Position numbers and translations under genes: made by a program
Source of the DNA: Ditylenchus dipsaci
Lineage: Eukaryota > Nematoda > Chromadorea > Rhabditida > Anguinidae
NCBI GenBank assembly: GCA_004194705.1
Contig: SADC01001380.1
Span: 124,001 to 188,000 of the forward strand
Direction: 5' to 3'
Length of the DNA stretch: 64,000 nt
Shown here: one piece after another, positions 23,601 through 34,141 of the stretch
Position numbering within the stretch: the stretch's first letter is position 1
Layout of the letters: every line of letters starts with the position of its first letter
The notes under the pieces: model-generated
Database searches by the model: none
Told to the model about the DNA's origin: nothing
What the model saw: the letters and a program-made list of their open reading frames with translations, nothing else

Positions 23601-25499
23601 TTTCGAGTGATTTGTGTCTAAGGTATGTGGGTGTGCGCATCTCAACCCCAAGCAACCAAGCCCCCTGCGCCCCCTTCGGGGGCGCAGGGGCTTGGTTGGT
23701 TAGAGATGCGCGCACTCACTTACCTTAGACATAATTCCGAGCAAGACTCTTGATTAAAAATGCATTGAAGACTCTTTTTGCCTAGCTGCAGTGACCAAAA
23801 CGGGGTAAAATGACCTTTTATAAGATGGTTTACCTTGGTCCCCAAGGCAAAAAGTCAATTTTGGTCAAAAAGTTTTTTCTCGAAAATTTCCTTCCCAATT
23901 CAAAAAAACATGTTTTTTCGACTAATTACGACCTGAAAAGCACGAATAAGTGGTCGAAATCAACTTTTGGTCGGATGTGGTATAACGAATTCCAGCCAAA
24001 TCGAGAGTGGCTTTATTAGTATGAATCCGAAAAAATGTTCGTTACATCAAGAGTTTCGTTAAATCGAGAGTCTCGTTAAATTAAAGGTAAACTTAACCTT
24101 ACTTTATATTTAACTAACCAAATCAGGCTAGGAGGTTCGTTAAATCGAGGGTTCGTTAAATCGAGAGTTGACTGCATCTATCTGTTTCATAACTTGCTTG
24201 TAGGTTTTTTGAAATATCAATAATTTTCTATGGTATATATATTTGAGATACGCAGACAAATCTTCTCTCTTCTTTCAATGCCAAATTTCTATAACACTTA
24301 AAGATGATGAGTGCCCGAGGCCAGTATGTGAAGAGCCAAAAAGAGGGAGGCGACAAATTGATCAAAGGTTTGATGAATAAAAAATAATGTCAAGTTTAAT
24401 GTAAAATAAGATAAGTAAAGTATTTTTATCTTAAAAAAACATTTACAAAATTATGGAAAAATGCTTTTGGAAAGCATTTCTTTGAAGACGCTTATTTAAT
24501 AAAAGTTTTTAAAAGATTTGTCGACCCTAGTATAGAATACCCCCCTCCCCCTTCTCAACGATTGTCTCTTTTAAAGGTTAAGTAAAGAGTACCCAAATAC
24601 ATGTCCCAGACCCCGGAAAATGTGCGCAAACTCTTCGTTAGTCACAACTTCCGTACGCTGGCCTGACCCCAAGCCTTGGGGCTAAGCCTAAATTTGTTAT
24701 TTCAAAGGGTAGTTACAGAGATTTTGGGAAGGTCAGATTTATGGGGGTGGGGGGAGGGGGTATTTGATACTAGTACCGATTTGTCTCGTCTTCGTCTTGT
24801 TCTCGCGCCATTCTAGCCATGGTGTAAAGTTTATTTTTGATAAATACAGTCCCCTCCCTCTATAAGATAGCACCTCCGAAGCGGCCGGTAGGGGTATCGA
24901 ATAGAGTATCCACTCTTTAGGGACCGACTTTCATATGTATCTTTTAGAAAGAGTATCTTATGGAGAGGATATCTTATAGAAGGATTCGACTGTACTACTT
25001 TTTTTGGTTACTCTTCCGGTCTCCGAAAAATCACTTATGTAGTTGCACTAGAACTTCCTCCCCCTATGCAAATGGCTAATGTGTAAATAGATAGGACCAT
25101 AATTTAGTATTTTTCCCATAAGTAATTCTTGGTAATAAGTCCAGTAATTCCCCAAGCTTTTTAAAAGGGCACGCCCATATATCGAGCTTCCTTGTATATT
25201 TCCACTGTTTGCCCCAACTAAATCATTTTAGGTATCATATACACGATCAGTTAACAATTGATGTCTCCTCCCAACACATTAATACCATAGATCATCAGCT
25301 GCTTGACATCTTGTCTAGCAGATTGCAAGAATCCAGGCCCCAAAACCCAGGAATAGAGATCTACTCAAATAGGTCAATGTATTTGTTAAGTAAGCCCAGG
25401 TCTGTCTGTCTTCACCTAAATTCTCTGTTTATTGTTGTATCTGCCTACTTGGCATTTGTTACTTTGTTTACTAGTTTTTGTTGTTGTTATATTAAATGA
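14639..25499 (+). CDS. Cuticlin-like ZP-domain membrane protein
   Basis: Extracellular ZP-domain protein that polymerises in the nematode cuticle. Exons 14639-14768, 19193-19232, 19287-19353, 19387-19471, 19528-19582, 20357-20556, 21806-21994, 22040-22056, 24248-24367, 25232-25499, giving about 390 residues. Order: hydrophobic signal peptide (cleavage likely before IPVDNGVEGEP), ZP domain (ECGADAIEVTF; CQNEQIGRSFTG; NPKGIFASTTVVISFHP; VTKVDRVYHVQCFYME; VPMPICRYEI; VYHKWTCDTET; DQGCALDKYLLNNLEYPTDL; KYADKSSLFFQCQI), a furin-type site RGRR, then a C-terminal membrane helix (FIVVSAYLAFVTLF) and a short tail. Conserved cysteines are present. Two junctions need one more base: the end of exon 3 (family frame resumes at CQNEQ) and exon 6 near 20545 (AVV-GQQ). 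With these bases all exons fit, so they are probably assembly errors. Confidence 0.93.
15067..15192. repeat. Palindrome, word ACTCCAACTCC
   Basis: TTTATTAATGGCTCGTTCAG on the left against AACGAGCCATAAA on the right; AACTCCGACTCCAAC words in both orientations between. Related to 13393-13683. Confidence 0.65.
15413..16430 (+). repeat. Structured hairpin repeat, copy 1, split by a MITE
   Basis: The left half runs to TCTAAGGTA at 15506; the right half resumes at TATGTGGGTGTGCG from 16274. The MITE at 15507-16273 lies between. The central stem is CCAAGCCCC..GGGGGCTTGG. Confidence 0.85.
15507..16273. mobile_element. CCGTATT-end MITE (TA), word GAACCACAC
   Basis: Ends CCGTATTCTCTCTAATAGAA and its mirror. 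Inserted at the TA of the hairpin repeat: intact copies read CTAAGGTATGTGGG, and here TA is doubled at 15505-15506 and 16274-16275. GAACCACAC occurs several times in each arm and is mirrored as TGTGGTTC. Confidence 0.93.
16625..16712. repeat. Eroded CCGTATT-type MITE
   Basis: GTATCCTTCTAATAAACGCC at the left and GATGATATACGGTA at the right, with AAGCCAACCGGCTTTTATC between. The right end is intact, the left is mutated. Confidence 0.5.
17046..17666. mobile_element. CCGTA-end MITE (TA), word GGCCGGATTATTA
   Basis: TA-flanked ends CCGTAAAACCTCTATTATTC and AATAGAGGTTTTACGG. GCCGGATTATT words lie next to the left end and GGGCCGGATAGTTAG near the right. Within cuticlin intron 1. Confidence 0.82.
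18108..18945. mobile_element. pogo-like palindrome, word GTGTACAC
   Basis: Left end AGTTGAGTC (interrupted at 18122) resumes GTTGAGTCCCGCATTGG; right end ATGCGGGACTCAACTGTA. GGTGTACAC tags and a long near-perfect palindrome centred near 18740. The first base of the left end differs from the family. Confidence 0.8.
18122..18563. mobile_element. hAT-like element, word AGCAGAAACCGAAAG
   Basis: Ends CAGTGTTTACAAAAAAACG and TTTTTTTGGAAACACTG; exact 8-bp duplication GTTGAGTC at 18114-18121 and 18564-18571, taken from the host pogo-like end. Arms are tiled with CAGAAACCGAAAG. Confidence 0.92.
19655..20045. repeat. pogo-like left end with diverged palindrome
   Basis: TACAGTCTCCCCTCAATTTA at 19660 starts a CAGTC-type end. 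AAAAGTTCGTTTTCGGGTC is mirrored near 20020-20045. The right end is truncated. Lies in cuticlin intron 5. Confidence 0.5.
20838..21275 (+). repeat. Structured hairpin repeat, copy 2, with nested pogo-like MITE
   Basis: Starts near AAACATAGTTTTTTAACTGG and runs through CTCTAGTACGCATA, then the MITE, then the ATGCATCCAGAG stem and the central CCAAGC/GCTTGG hairpin. In cuticlin intron 6. Confidence 0.85.
20896..21064. mobile_element. pogo/Tc1-like MITE (TA), tag GTGTACACC
   Basis: Ends CAGTCAACTCCCGATTTAG and CTAAATCGGGAGTTGACTG with TA at 20894-20895 and 21065-21066. The uninterrupted target is seen at 23571 as CTAGTACGCATACATTT. Confidence 0.93.
22646..24174. mobile_element. pogo-like element, nested and eroded
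   Basis: AGTCAACTCTCGATTTAACG at the left and CGTTAAATCGAGAGTTGACT at the right. GTTCGTTAAATCGAG words recur at both ends. The interior holds hairpin repeat copy 3 and long inverted arms (near 23385-23470 against 23830-23940). TA is not kept at the ends. In cuticlin intron 8. Confidence 0.7.
23517..23802 (+). repeat. Structured hairpin repeat, copy 3 (uninterrupted)
   Basis: Best intact reference copy: TTGAACATAGTTTTG start, ATGCCTCCAGAG inner stem, central stem GCCCCCTGCGCCCCC against GGGGGCGCAGGGGC with a TTC loop, mirrored GAGATGCGCGCACTC, then AGACTCTTTTTGCC. Confidence 0.88.
24847..24992. mobile_element. pogo/Tc1-like MITE (TA), word TATAAGATA
   Basis: TA-flanked ends CAGTCCCCTCCCTCTATAAG and CTTATAGAAGGATTCGACTG. 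ATCTTATAGA words lie in both arms. In the last cuticlin intron. Confidence 0.8.
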
Positions 25500-25760
25500 A
25501 GTCAATTTACCCAAATGATATTTCTTGTTGAAATTTTTGTTGCCTTTCTGACAACTGGCTTGTTCGTTTCTGTTAATAAGCTGTACATTGATGGTCTCAT
25601 CCTGTCACATGAATATACATATATTATTTATTATTGATTGTATTCTATGTTTTCTCGCCATCCTTATTACCATATTTTGTGGTTTAATGGTATTTTGATG
25701 ATGTTAAAAATAAACAGAGATATATTTATTTATTTAATTATACGTGTCACAGTAGTTGCG
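25500..25760 (+). other. Cuticlin 3' flank
   Basis: AT-rich sequence after the TGA at 25497-25499. It holds ATTATTTATTATTGATTG and AAATAAAC, either of which could carry the polyadenylation signal. No exact AATAAA is close to the stop. Confidence 0.4.
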
Positions 25761-25959
25761 GTTCTGAATCCTTTGACTCAGTTTTTAAAACTCGTTTTCT
25801 GTAATTTTAAAGCACCCTATAAGGAACTTTGTTACCTCAGAATTTTGACCCCAAATTTTTTTTCGCCTATCTTATAGAGCAAACCATTCCGAGTAACTTT
25901 GAGAAGAATTTTCATATTAAAAATTCGGTCTCACACGGAAAATTACGCGTTTTAAAAAA

Positions 25960-26573
25960 GGGCAATACTTTTTTTGTCACAGATTTCCTCATTTCTGTCC
26001 CAGATTTGATTCTCAACACGAAATCCACAATTTTTAAATTTTTTTTGTGTGAAATTCAGGGGTGGGCAAAGACAAGATGGCTCAGGATCCACTCCAGAAT
26101 GACCAAAAGGCCAAAATAATTGGTTTTTTCGGGGGTATACTAAAGGGGAGTAAAGTTTTTGAGAAAATCGATTGGCCGGATCAGATTTCGGGTCCGATGG
26201 GCTCAATCGCCCACAACTCCACCCTGGACCACTAAAAACCACCATAAATCTGGAATTCTGAGCGATTAAGCCCATCGGACCCGAAATCTGATCCGCTCAA
26301 TCGGTTTTTCTCAAAAAGTTCACTTCCCCTTTAGTATACCTCCAAAAACCAAGTATTTTGGCCTTTTGGCTATTCCGGAGTGGATCCTGAGCCATCTGGT
26401 CTTTACCCACCCATGCATTTCACACAAAAAAATTTAAAAATTGTAGATTTCGTGTCGAGAATCGAATCCGGGATAGAAATGAGGAAATCTGGGACATAAA
26501 AAAGTGAATCTGGGACAAAAAAAGTGAATCTGGGACAAAAAAAAGTGAATCTGGGACAAAAAAAGCTTTGCCC
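25960..26573. mobile_element. Foldback/MULE-like element D, word GTGAATCTGGGACA
   Basis: Ends GGGCAATACTTTTTTTGTC and GCTTTGCCC; exact 9-bp duplication TTTAAAAAA at 25951-25959 and 26574-26582. The right arm tiles GTGAATCTGGGACAAAAA four times. The palindromic core (GATCAGATTTCGGGTCCGAT) is shared with elements E, F and G. Confidence 0.92.
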
Positions 26574-27766
26574 TTTAAAAAAGAGGTGGTGGGGATCCCC
26601 GAAAAATTAGAAATTATATATTTTCAAACGCCCAACATGATTTTTTCATTTTATATGTCATTCGGCGCAGAAATCTTAGTGCTTTCTTTTGTTAATAAAA
26701 TATTCAACCATTAAGTTGAATTTTTTCTCATAAAAATTGGTCTAAATGCTGTGAAAAAAAATTTGGAATTTTTTTCGACATAAAAAATTTTCTACACAAA
26801 TTTTTCAATCTTGCCTCAAACTTTTGGATTGCACATTTTGGGTGACTCTGAAAAGTTACGCGCAATTTAATAAACATACCCATAAGAAAAAATTTATGTT
26901 TTCACTGCTTTTTTTGCCCAGTTCTCGTCTGATATGCATTTTGCATGCCTGAAATGATATGTTATTTGACGCGGTATTCTTTCTGTTGAAAAAGATATTC
27001 TGAAGAGCTGTGAATGTTTTGACTAGAAGGCGCTTTAAGACAAAAAAGTCATTTTTAAATATTAAACTTTTCAACTTTTATATTATTTTCATAAAAAATC
27101 TAATCTCCCTCAAACTTTTTGATTACATGAAAAAAGCTCTAAAATTACCGCACAAGATGGCTCAAAAAAGTTTTGCGAGTGTGGACACTGGGAAGTTACA
27201 ATCACTTTAATAAACATAATCATTTCGAAGCTTAAAAGTTTTCGGCGTGAAATCTTTTTCGTTCATGAAATCGCAAAATCTGGCACCGGATTCGTAATCA
27301 GCGTACCCGATTTGCTTATAAAACTAATCTGAGACGTACAGATTGACTGTCATTTTTCAAATTCCGTAATAATTTCGTCTCCCGCGTCAAATAACATATC
27401 ATTTCAGGCATGCACAATGCATATCAGACGAGAACTGGGCAAAAAAGCAGTGAAAACATATATTTTATCTTATGGGTATGTTTATTAAATTGCGCGTAAC
27501 TTTTCAGAGTCACCCTTTTTTAAAAAAAAATTCAAGCCATCTCGTGCAATGTGTCTTTTTATGTCAAAAAAAATTCCACAATTTTTTTTCACAGCATCCA
27601 GGCCCATATTTATGAAAAGAATTCAGCTCAATGTCTCAATCTTTTATTGCAGAAAGAAAGCCCTGAGACTTCTGCGTCGAATGACATATTACACTCTGAA
27701 ATAGTATTAAAAAATAATGTTGGGCGTTTGAAAACATAAAATTTCTCATTTTTGGTGGGTCTCCAC

Positions 27767-28520
27767 TAGAGTTGCTTAATTAGCCGGGTAATTAAAAATC
27801 GGATAATTATCTGGATAATTATCCATAATTAGCCAAAAACCGGCTAATTATGATTTTATATCGGTAATTGATCAAAATTGCATAAATCCTTGAATTTATA
27901 CATAAACCAACTTCATTGACAACTATAATACATATCATGGCGGTTCAATCATAATCATCGAGGAATAAATCATTATCAGCAAAATTTTGTTTATCTACCA
28001 TTTCTGTTTTACTTCCGTCTTCTTCCTCTTCGGCGTTTGACGTGCGCTCCTTCTCGAATAGAACGGCGTACCCTTTCAGGTTGGCTTATCTTGGTCCCCC
28101 AAGGCAAAAAGTCGATTTTCGGTCGAAAATTGTTTTTTCTAAAAATGGTCGTCCGCGCCCTGAAAACATGTTTTCTACACGTTTCAACCCTTGAAATATC
28201 GAAAAATAGATGCCTAAAAGTGGTTAAAAATTGATTTTGAGCAAGCTCAAGATTGTGTAGTTTAGCCATACGAATTCTCCCCAACACATTTCATTGATTT
28301 TCGATAACGGAAAAATATACGTTATGATTTTGGAAAACCATAACACCGAGTCTAAGTTCCCATATCAGGACAACAACATTTCGAACAACTATTTGTTCTG
28401 AGCAACATAATTATAATTAGCCGTATTTTATATGGTCGGCTTATTACGAATAAATAGCCGGATAATTATCCGATAATTATCCGGATAATTGTCCGGATAA
28501 TTATCCATTCAGCAACTCTA
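27767..28520. mobile_element. hAT-like element, word CCGGATAATTAT
   Basis: Ends TAGAGTTGCTTAATTAGCC and GCAACTCTA; exact 8-bp duplication GTCTCCAC at 27759-27766 and 28521-28528. Arms tile GGATAATTATCC. The centre carries a piece of the AAGGCAAAAAGTC palindrome family seen at 23430 and 23850. Confidence 0.92.
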
Positions 28521-28745
28521 GTCTCCACCACCTCTTTTTTTTAAACGCGTAATTTTCCGTGTGAGACCGAATTTTTAATATCACAATTCTTCTCAAAGTT
28601 ACTCGGAATAAGTTGCTCTACAAGATAGTCAAAAAAATTTGGGGTCAAAATTCGTCAAAATAATTGAGGTAACAAAGTTCCTTATACGGTGCTTTAAAAT
28701 TACAAAAAAAGAGTTTTAAAAACTGAGTCGAAAAATCCGTACAGA

Positions 28746-29177
28746 AGTTACAGCGTTTCTTCTAATATAAACGCTCCTTCTAATATAAGCCCCTCACCGC
28801 TCTAATATAAGGCACCCCATCGACTTTAAGAGTCTATATTTCCACCCACGGTAAACATTTTGCAAAGTTGTATATTGCGTTTTCTTAAATCTCCTGTACT
28901 CTACTTTGCTTTTTAGATTTTGGTTGAGCACCCGAAAATCTCGAGATCTAATTAAAAATTTTCGACTTTTCAGATATCTAAAATATAGAAAAGGTTCCTA
29001 TGAGAGGAAATACGATAAATGACTAGGAAAAATTTTTGAATCAGCGCACAACAATTTTGAAAGCACGGCATATCTCTTTAAAGAGGGTACGCGATTTTTC
29101 GTCGCAAGCCATTTCGTCGTAAAGGATGTTTAGTCGCAAAAATTATTAGCATTAGGAAACATTGTGATGCTTATGTG
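28746..29177. repeat. Eroded CCGTATT-type MITE, word TAATATAAGCCC
   Basis: CTTCTAATATAAACGCTCC and two more TCTAATATAAG units, then the core ATTGCGTTTTCTTAA and GGTTGAGCACCCGAAAA shared with 43855, 51938 and 6559. It ends GAGAGGAAATACGATAAAT. Confidence 0.65.
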
Positions 29178-29978
29178 TAGGGTTGTCGATTCGATTAATC
29201 GAAATCGATTAATCGCACTCATTAATCGAAAAATTTCGATTATCGATTCGATTCGATTAATCGAAAATTTCGATTATCGATTCGATTCCATTATTAATGG
29301 AATCTTCTGTAGTCTTAAGGTAGCCTTTTATATCACACGGAGAATGTGTACACATGGAAAAGCCAAAGTCTGAAGTAATTGCTGAAAAGAAAAGTCTGAA
29401 ATAATTTCCAGAAAACACAAGCCTAAAGTAATTTTTGAAAGCCAAAAAGTCTTAAGTAATTTTTTGGAAGCCAAAGTCCGAAATGATATGTAAAACACGA
29501 GTGTTTTACATATGTCTAGGCGTGTCTAGGACCATTTCATGATTAAAATAGAGGGTTTTCGAAAACTGGCTTGTAATGAGAAAATCCAAAATGCTCTGGT
29601 AAATTGAAATCACTCAGATACAAGTTTGCGAGCAATAGATAGCCCCGATTACGCCCTCTGTTCTGGTATATTACACATCTAAGTCCTTCTTTAATTTAAG
29701 CGAGTACCGCCGATTTTTCGCACAAATTCCAGGTGGTTAGGAGTAGGTGAAAGTGACCTATTTTTAGGAGCTATTTTACCCATTCCACTCATACCTTTTC
29801 ACGAAATTTTCGGGTTTTTCGATTCGATTAATCGAAAATTTCGATTTTCGATTATCGATTCGATTCGATTAATCGAAAATTTCGATTTTCGATTATCGAT
29901 TCGATTCGATTAATCGAAAATTTCGATCATCGATTATCGATTCGATTAATCGAAAATTTCGATGCATCGACAACCCTA
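29178..29978. mobile_element. hAT-like element, word ATTAATCGAAAATTTCG
   Basis: Ends TAGGGTTGTCGATTCGATTA and TCGACAACCCTA. Both arms tile CGATTCGATTAATCGAAAATT many times. The flanks CTTATGTG and ATTACTTG are not a clear duplication. Confidence 0.8.
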
Positions 29979-31404
29979 ATTACTTGGTTTGAATAGTCTG
30001 ATGTGCAATTTGAGTACTGCCTACTGAGCACTACCTTCAAGATACCACTACCTAGGAACTACAATCTGCCACCGCCAAGCAAGTACCAGTACCTAAGCAC
30101 TTCCACCTGAGTACCGATATCTCGTCACTGCCTTGGTATAACCACCTAAATAACATTTCCTCAGTACTGCCACCTCCATACACCTCGATACCCTACAGGA
30201 TACGAACTACTTCAGATATGGGGTTCCTGGAAGTCAAGTCGCTGTTTAGCTCAAATCGTTTTCAGGACACAATTCTTTATAGAATTAAATTATTTTGAAT
30301 TATTTTCGGCTAAATCCGAAATTTTGGATTCTGGAGGTGGATACACAATTATGGGAGGTACCACGGCGTTCCGCCGCCCGATCGACTACTCTCCGCTACG
30401 CAGCCTTATGAAAACTAATTATTAACTGTTAGTAAAGAAGAAAATAATGTCTACTACCACAAAACCAATTTTACGGCGAAGCGTCCCTTACGACGAAACG
30501 TCCCTAACGACGAAACGTCCCCTACGACGAAACGGCTTGCGACGAAACGGCTTTGCGATTAAATGGTTGTACGACGAAATGTACGTGTCCCCTTTAAAGG
30601 AGCATGCCCGTTCGCTTCAAAAAGTTAAGGAGAGGAGCAGCAATTTTTTTTGAACCGTTTCATTTTTCACTCATTTTGCGTCAAATCTGATATCAATGAC
30701 CTTATACTACTTTCAAAAAATAGTTAGAAAAATTGACAAATCTAGACACTGTTGAGTCTTAGCGGAAAGGCAGGAGAGAGATTGAACCCAGCAAGGGAGA
30801 GAGGAGCACACAACTAGCTTATTGCTTTACTCCACTAACGACTGATCTGAACACAAAAACACAGTTCAGATCCTTATATACTAACAAGGACAACTAATAG
30901 CGTTGAATCGCTACGAGACTAATAGCGATTCAAACACAGGACACAACAGACACCAACGAACTTAAAAACTTGTCGAGAAAGAAAATAAATGGTGGCCCCC
31001 GCCTTTTCTCGGTGTAACCCACGGCATGCCCTTTTTAAACAGATACCTTTGAAACAGAAGATACATGACAAAACAAGACAAATTTTTATCCAGTGCGTAC
31101 AACACGCTAATGAGAAGAATATATACAGCTTTCGAAGAATGGTCATACATGTATAAATTCAATAAGCAAAACAGCAATAAGCAAAACAATACAATCAGCC
31201 CTCGATAATTAGACACTTTTGGAGACTGTCAACATAGTTTTTGATCATAAACGAAATGGGATAAAAAAGGTTTAGATTAGGTAAACCATTATTTCTGTAG
31301 CTAATTTACTTTTTTTGTAGCAAAAATGTTTTCTTGTGGCAAATTTATTTGTTTTTCTGTAGTAAATTTACTCTTTTTTGTGGTAAATCCAATTTTTGTC
31401 TGTA
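29979..31404. other. Intergenic repeats without gene
   Basis: 30000-30230 tiles ACTACC/AGTACC words (CACTACCTAGG, AGTACCGATA), also present at 41370-41460. 30470-30590 tiles ACGACGAAACG. A half piggyBac-like end TTAAAGGAGCATGC lies at about 30594. A pogo-type end CAATCAGCCCTCGATAATTA lies at 31190. No supported exon. Confidence 0.5.
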
Positions 31405-32383
31405 CAGTCAACTCTCGATTTAACGAACCCCTGGGGACCGGAAAAAATGTTCGTTAAACCGAGAGTTTCGTTAAATCAAGAGTGAATTTTAGGCTGTACG
31501 AACTTTCGTAACAAGACAATTTCGTAAGAAACAGTTTCGTAACAGCGAATTTTCGTAACGAATTTCTTTCGTAAGACGAAATAATCGAAATTTTTTTCAC
31601 TTTTAATCAATTTTTCTAATTGAGGATTTCATCTGATTCATTTGTTTTTGGCCTTTCTGTCACTGTTTGACACTTCGAACAGTTAATTATATGACTATTA
31701 ACTGTATGAGCACAAAAGTTGGTAAGCATAGGTCATATGACTGAAAATTTTGATAATTAGTTGATCCCCAGATTTTTCATCCATTAGGAGACCAGCAGAA
31801 ATACCCAAAAGCATGGTGAAAAACTCCGAGCTAGAATTCATATATTATATACTACACATAGCTATTTCCCATTAGTGGCATGTATGGTGCAGTAGGTAAG
31901 TTGATGGGATGAATTTTTTCACCAGCGGTTCGATTCCACCCTCTGAGTGCTTCATTTTTTTCTTGATTATTTTTGGTCAAAACATCACAGAAGCTATAAG
32001 AAACATCAAAGGAGGATCGAAAAGCAAAAAAAGCAACTTAACATATCACTAATGTTACTGAAAACCGCGTTACGAAAAAGCTTGTTACGAAAATTTGCTG
32101 TTACGAAAAAGCTTGTTACGAAAATTCGCTGTTACGAGAAAGTTTCTTACGAAAATTCGCTCTTACGAAAAAGTTTCTTACGAAAATTCGCTCTTACGAA
32201 AAAAATTTCTTACGAAAATTCGCTTTTAAGAAAATTCGCTCAACGAAATTGTCTTCTTACGAAAGTTCGTACAGCCGAATTTTAATTATTTTATTTAATC
32301 GCTGGCCAAATAGGCGTTGAAAAAAAGTTCGTTAAATCAAGAGTTTCGTTAAATCGAGGGTTCGTTAAATCGAGAGTTGACTG
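31405..32383. mobile_element. pogo/Tc1-like MITE (TA), tag AACCCCTGGGGACCG
   Basis: TA-flanked ends CAGTCAACTCTCGATTTAAC and its mirror. GTTCGTTAAATCGAGAG units lie at both ends. The element at 31492-32276 is nested inside. Confidence 0.9.
31492..32276. mobile_element. Foldback-like element, word TTACGAAA
   Basis: Ends GGCTGTACGAACTTTCGTAA and its mirror; exact 8-bp duplication GAATTTTA at 31484-31491 and 32277-32284. The left arm tiles TTTCGTAACAG; the right arm tiles TTACGAAAATTCGCTG about nine times. The middle is unique AT-rich sequence with a tRNA-like B box near 31928. Confidence 0.93.
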
Positions 32384-33205
32384 TAGCACATATACTTGAG
32401 CTAGTGTGCTTATTTCTTTTAAATTCTCAAAACTTGCATTCTGAGTCTATTAAATACTCTGACTTAATAAAAGACAGACGGATTGTATGCTCGTAAAGCC
32501 GCTGGGCTCTAGGTCTAATCTAACACATACACCTGGCACTCTCTCGGCTCCTTCATCTCTCCACAACCTCTGATGGATAAGTAATGAAATTGCGCAAGCT
32601 TACCGAATTTACCATCAATACAATGCATGATGATAATTCGATCAACCTTAGCCATATTTTGCTCCACCACTTTGAGAAGAGCAACACCTCAGTCCGTACA
32701 TTTTTGGATCTTAACGCGCTTTTTCTTGTAAAGAAAAGAGCGTTGTCCTAAATAGCCAGGTACAAGTGGGATCTTCTGCCAACTGCCTACGATCTTTCAG
32801 GAATTTGCAATTTTCGGGTGCTGGACTAAACCGAAATTTTCGGTTGGGTTTTCTCGAAACCGGCTTTCGGTCTAAAAAGACTAAAAAAGATACGCGGATT
32901 AAGCGTATCGAAAGATATATATATATTTCTTAAGTTTTTATAAATAAGTAAATAAACACACTAGCTCAAGTATATGTGCTACACACGAAAATCGGATTTG
33001 CTAGAAAAAAGATTAAATTTTGTTATAGAAAAAAATGGATTTGCCTCAAAACTGTAAATTTGGTTCAAAAAAGGGAATTAGCTACAAAAAAATTTGCCAC
33101 TAAGAAACATTTTTGCTACAAAAAAAATTAGCTACAGAAAAAAGGATTAACCTTTAAATAACTTGATTTAAGAAAAATATTTCTGTCTGAGCAGGGAACA
33201 GGTTT
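32384..33205. other. Intergenic AT-rich DNA
   Basis: GCACATATACTTGAGCTAG at 32395 and its mirror at about 32960-32985 make a loose inverted repeat with TTGCTACAAAAA words outside. A 45-codon minus frame starts at 32655 without support. Confidence 0.35.
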
Positions 33206-34067
33206 TTTTTGCAGATTCTTGTAGAGAACCCCGGTTATATAATAAAGTCCTGCTGATATGTCCAGGTGCTTTGAAAAATCAGGGACAAATGGCTACCCGA
33301 AGTTACTGAAAAACCATGATACAGGTATCATGGTTTTGGCCTACTTTTAAGTTGCACTTGTTTTATATATTCTTCGAGAATTCAACTTTTATTAGTTGCT
33401 CTTGATGATAACGAGAATTAAAGCTTAGCATTTAGGATACACAACGGTATGAAGAAGGTGTGTAACTATAAAGAACTAGAATATTTTCTATCGAGAACGT
33501 CAACATGAAGATGCCAATCTTGGAATCCAGGTGTCCAGTCAGTGTCCAGTCTTCTTGATTGAAGGTTTTTTAAATATTTCTATATAATTACACACTTTAT
33601 TCATACCATTGTGTAGCGACGATGCTGAGCTTTCATTTATGCTACCATGACCATTAAAAATACCTCCAGTTGAGAACTCAAGTCGAAAAAATATCCGAAT
33701 TCCTGTTAAAAATAAACCATTTTTTTGAATTCCCGCCAGATTTAGGTAGTGGCTTCTCTCGGAAATTTTGGAAAGCCATGAAGATCCTCTCAGCTCTTCG
33801 AAAAGTTTTTCAAAGTACTTATCAGCATAAGTATAATATGCTATAAATCATCCCATAAAAGGTGAAAAACTCGAAGAATTTATGATACAACTAGAAATCA
33901 CTAGTAGGCTAAAAACCATGATAACCGTGTTTTGAGTGTCCCGTATCGTGGTTTCTCGGTAACTTCGCAGGGGCCCGGTCTCTTGAATTTTTCAAAGGAC
34001 CTAGACAAATCAGCAGCACTTTGTAATATAACATCGGGGTGCTCTACAAGAATCTGCAAAAAAATCT
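33206..34067. repeat. Long inverted-repeat element
   Basis: TTTGCAGATTCTTGTAGAG on the left is mirrored by CTCTACAAGAATCTGCAAA on the right. Inside, AAACCATGATACAGGTATC faces GATAACCGTG...GGTTTCTCGGTAAC, and a further palindrome carries CACAACGGTATGAA / TTCATACCATTGTG. Half of the outer arm recurs near 59690. Confidence 0.65.
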
Positions 34068-34141
34068 GTCAAGGAAGTCTTTGAAAAAAAAACACTTCTG
34101 AAGGTTCCCTGGAGAGACCGGTATTAGCATGTATAGTTGGC

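Larger units (their letters stand above)
25773..28745. mobile_element. Large palindromic element with two nested transposons
   Basis: Left arm 25773-25950 plus 26583-27050 is mirrored by 27370-27766 plus 28530-28745. Examples: AATTACGCGTTTTAAAA against TTTAAACGCGTAATTTTCCG, and GGCATGCAAAATGCATATCA on the two sides of the centre. Nested: 25960-26573 and 27767-28520. No transposase frame survives. Confidence 0.8.

Noticed and set aside
32518..32655. 45-codon minus frame starting MAKVDRIIIMHCIDGKF
   Set aside because: Short, no splice partners in phase and no family I recognise; it ends in ordinary intergenic sequence.
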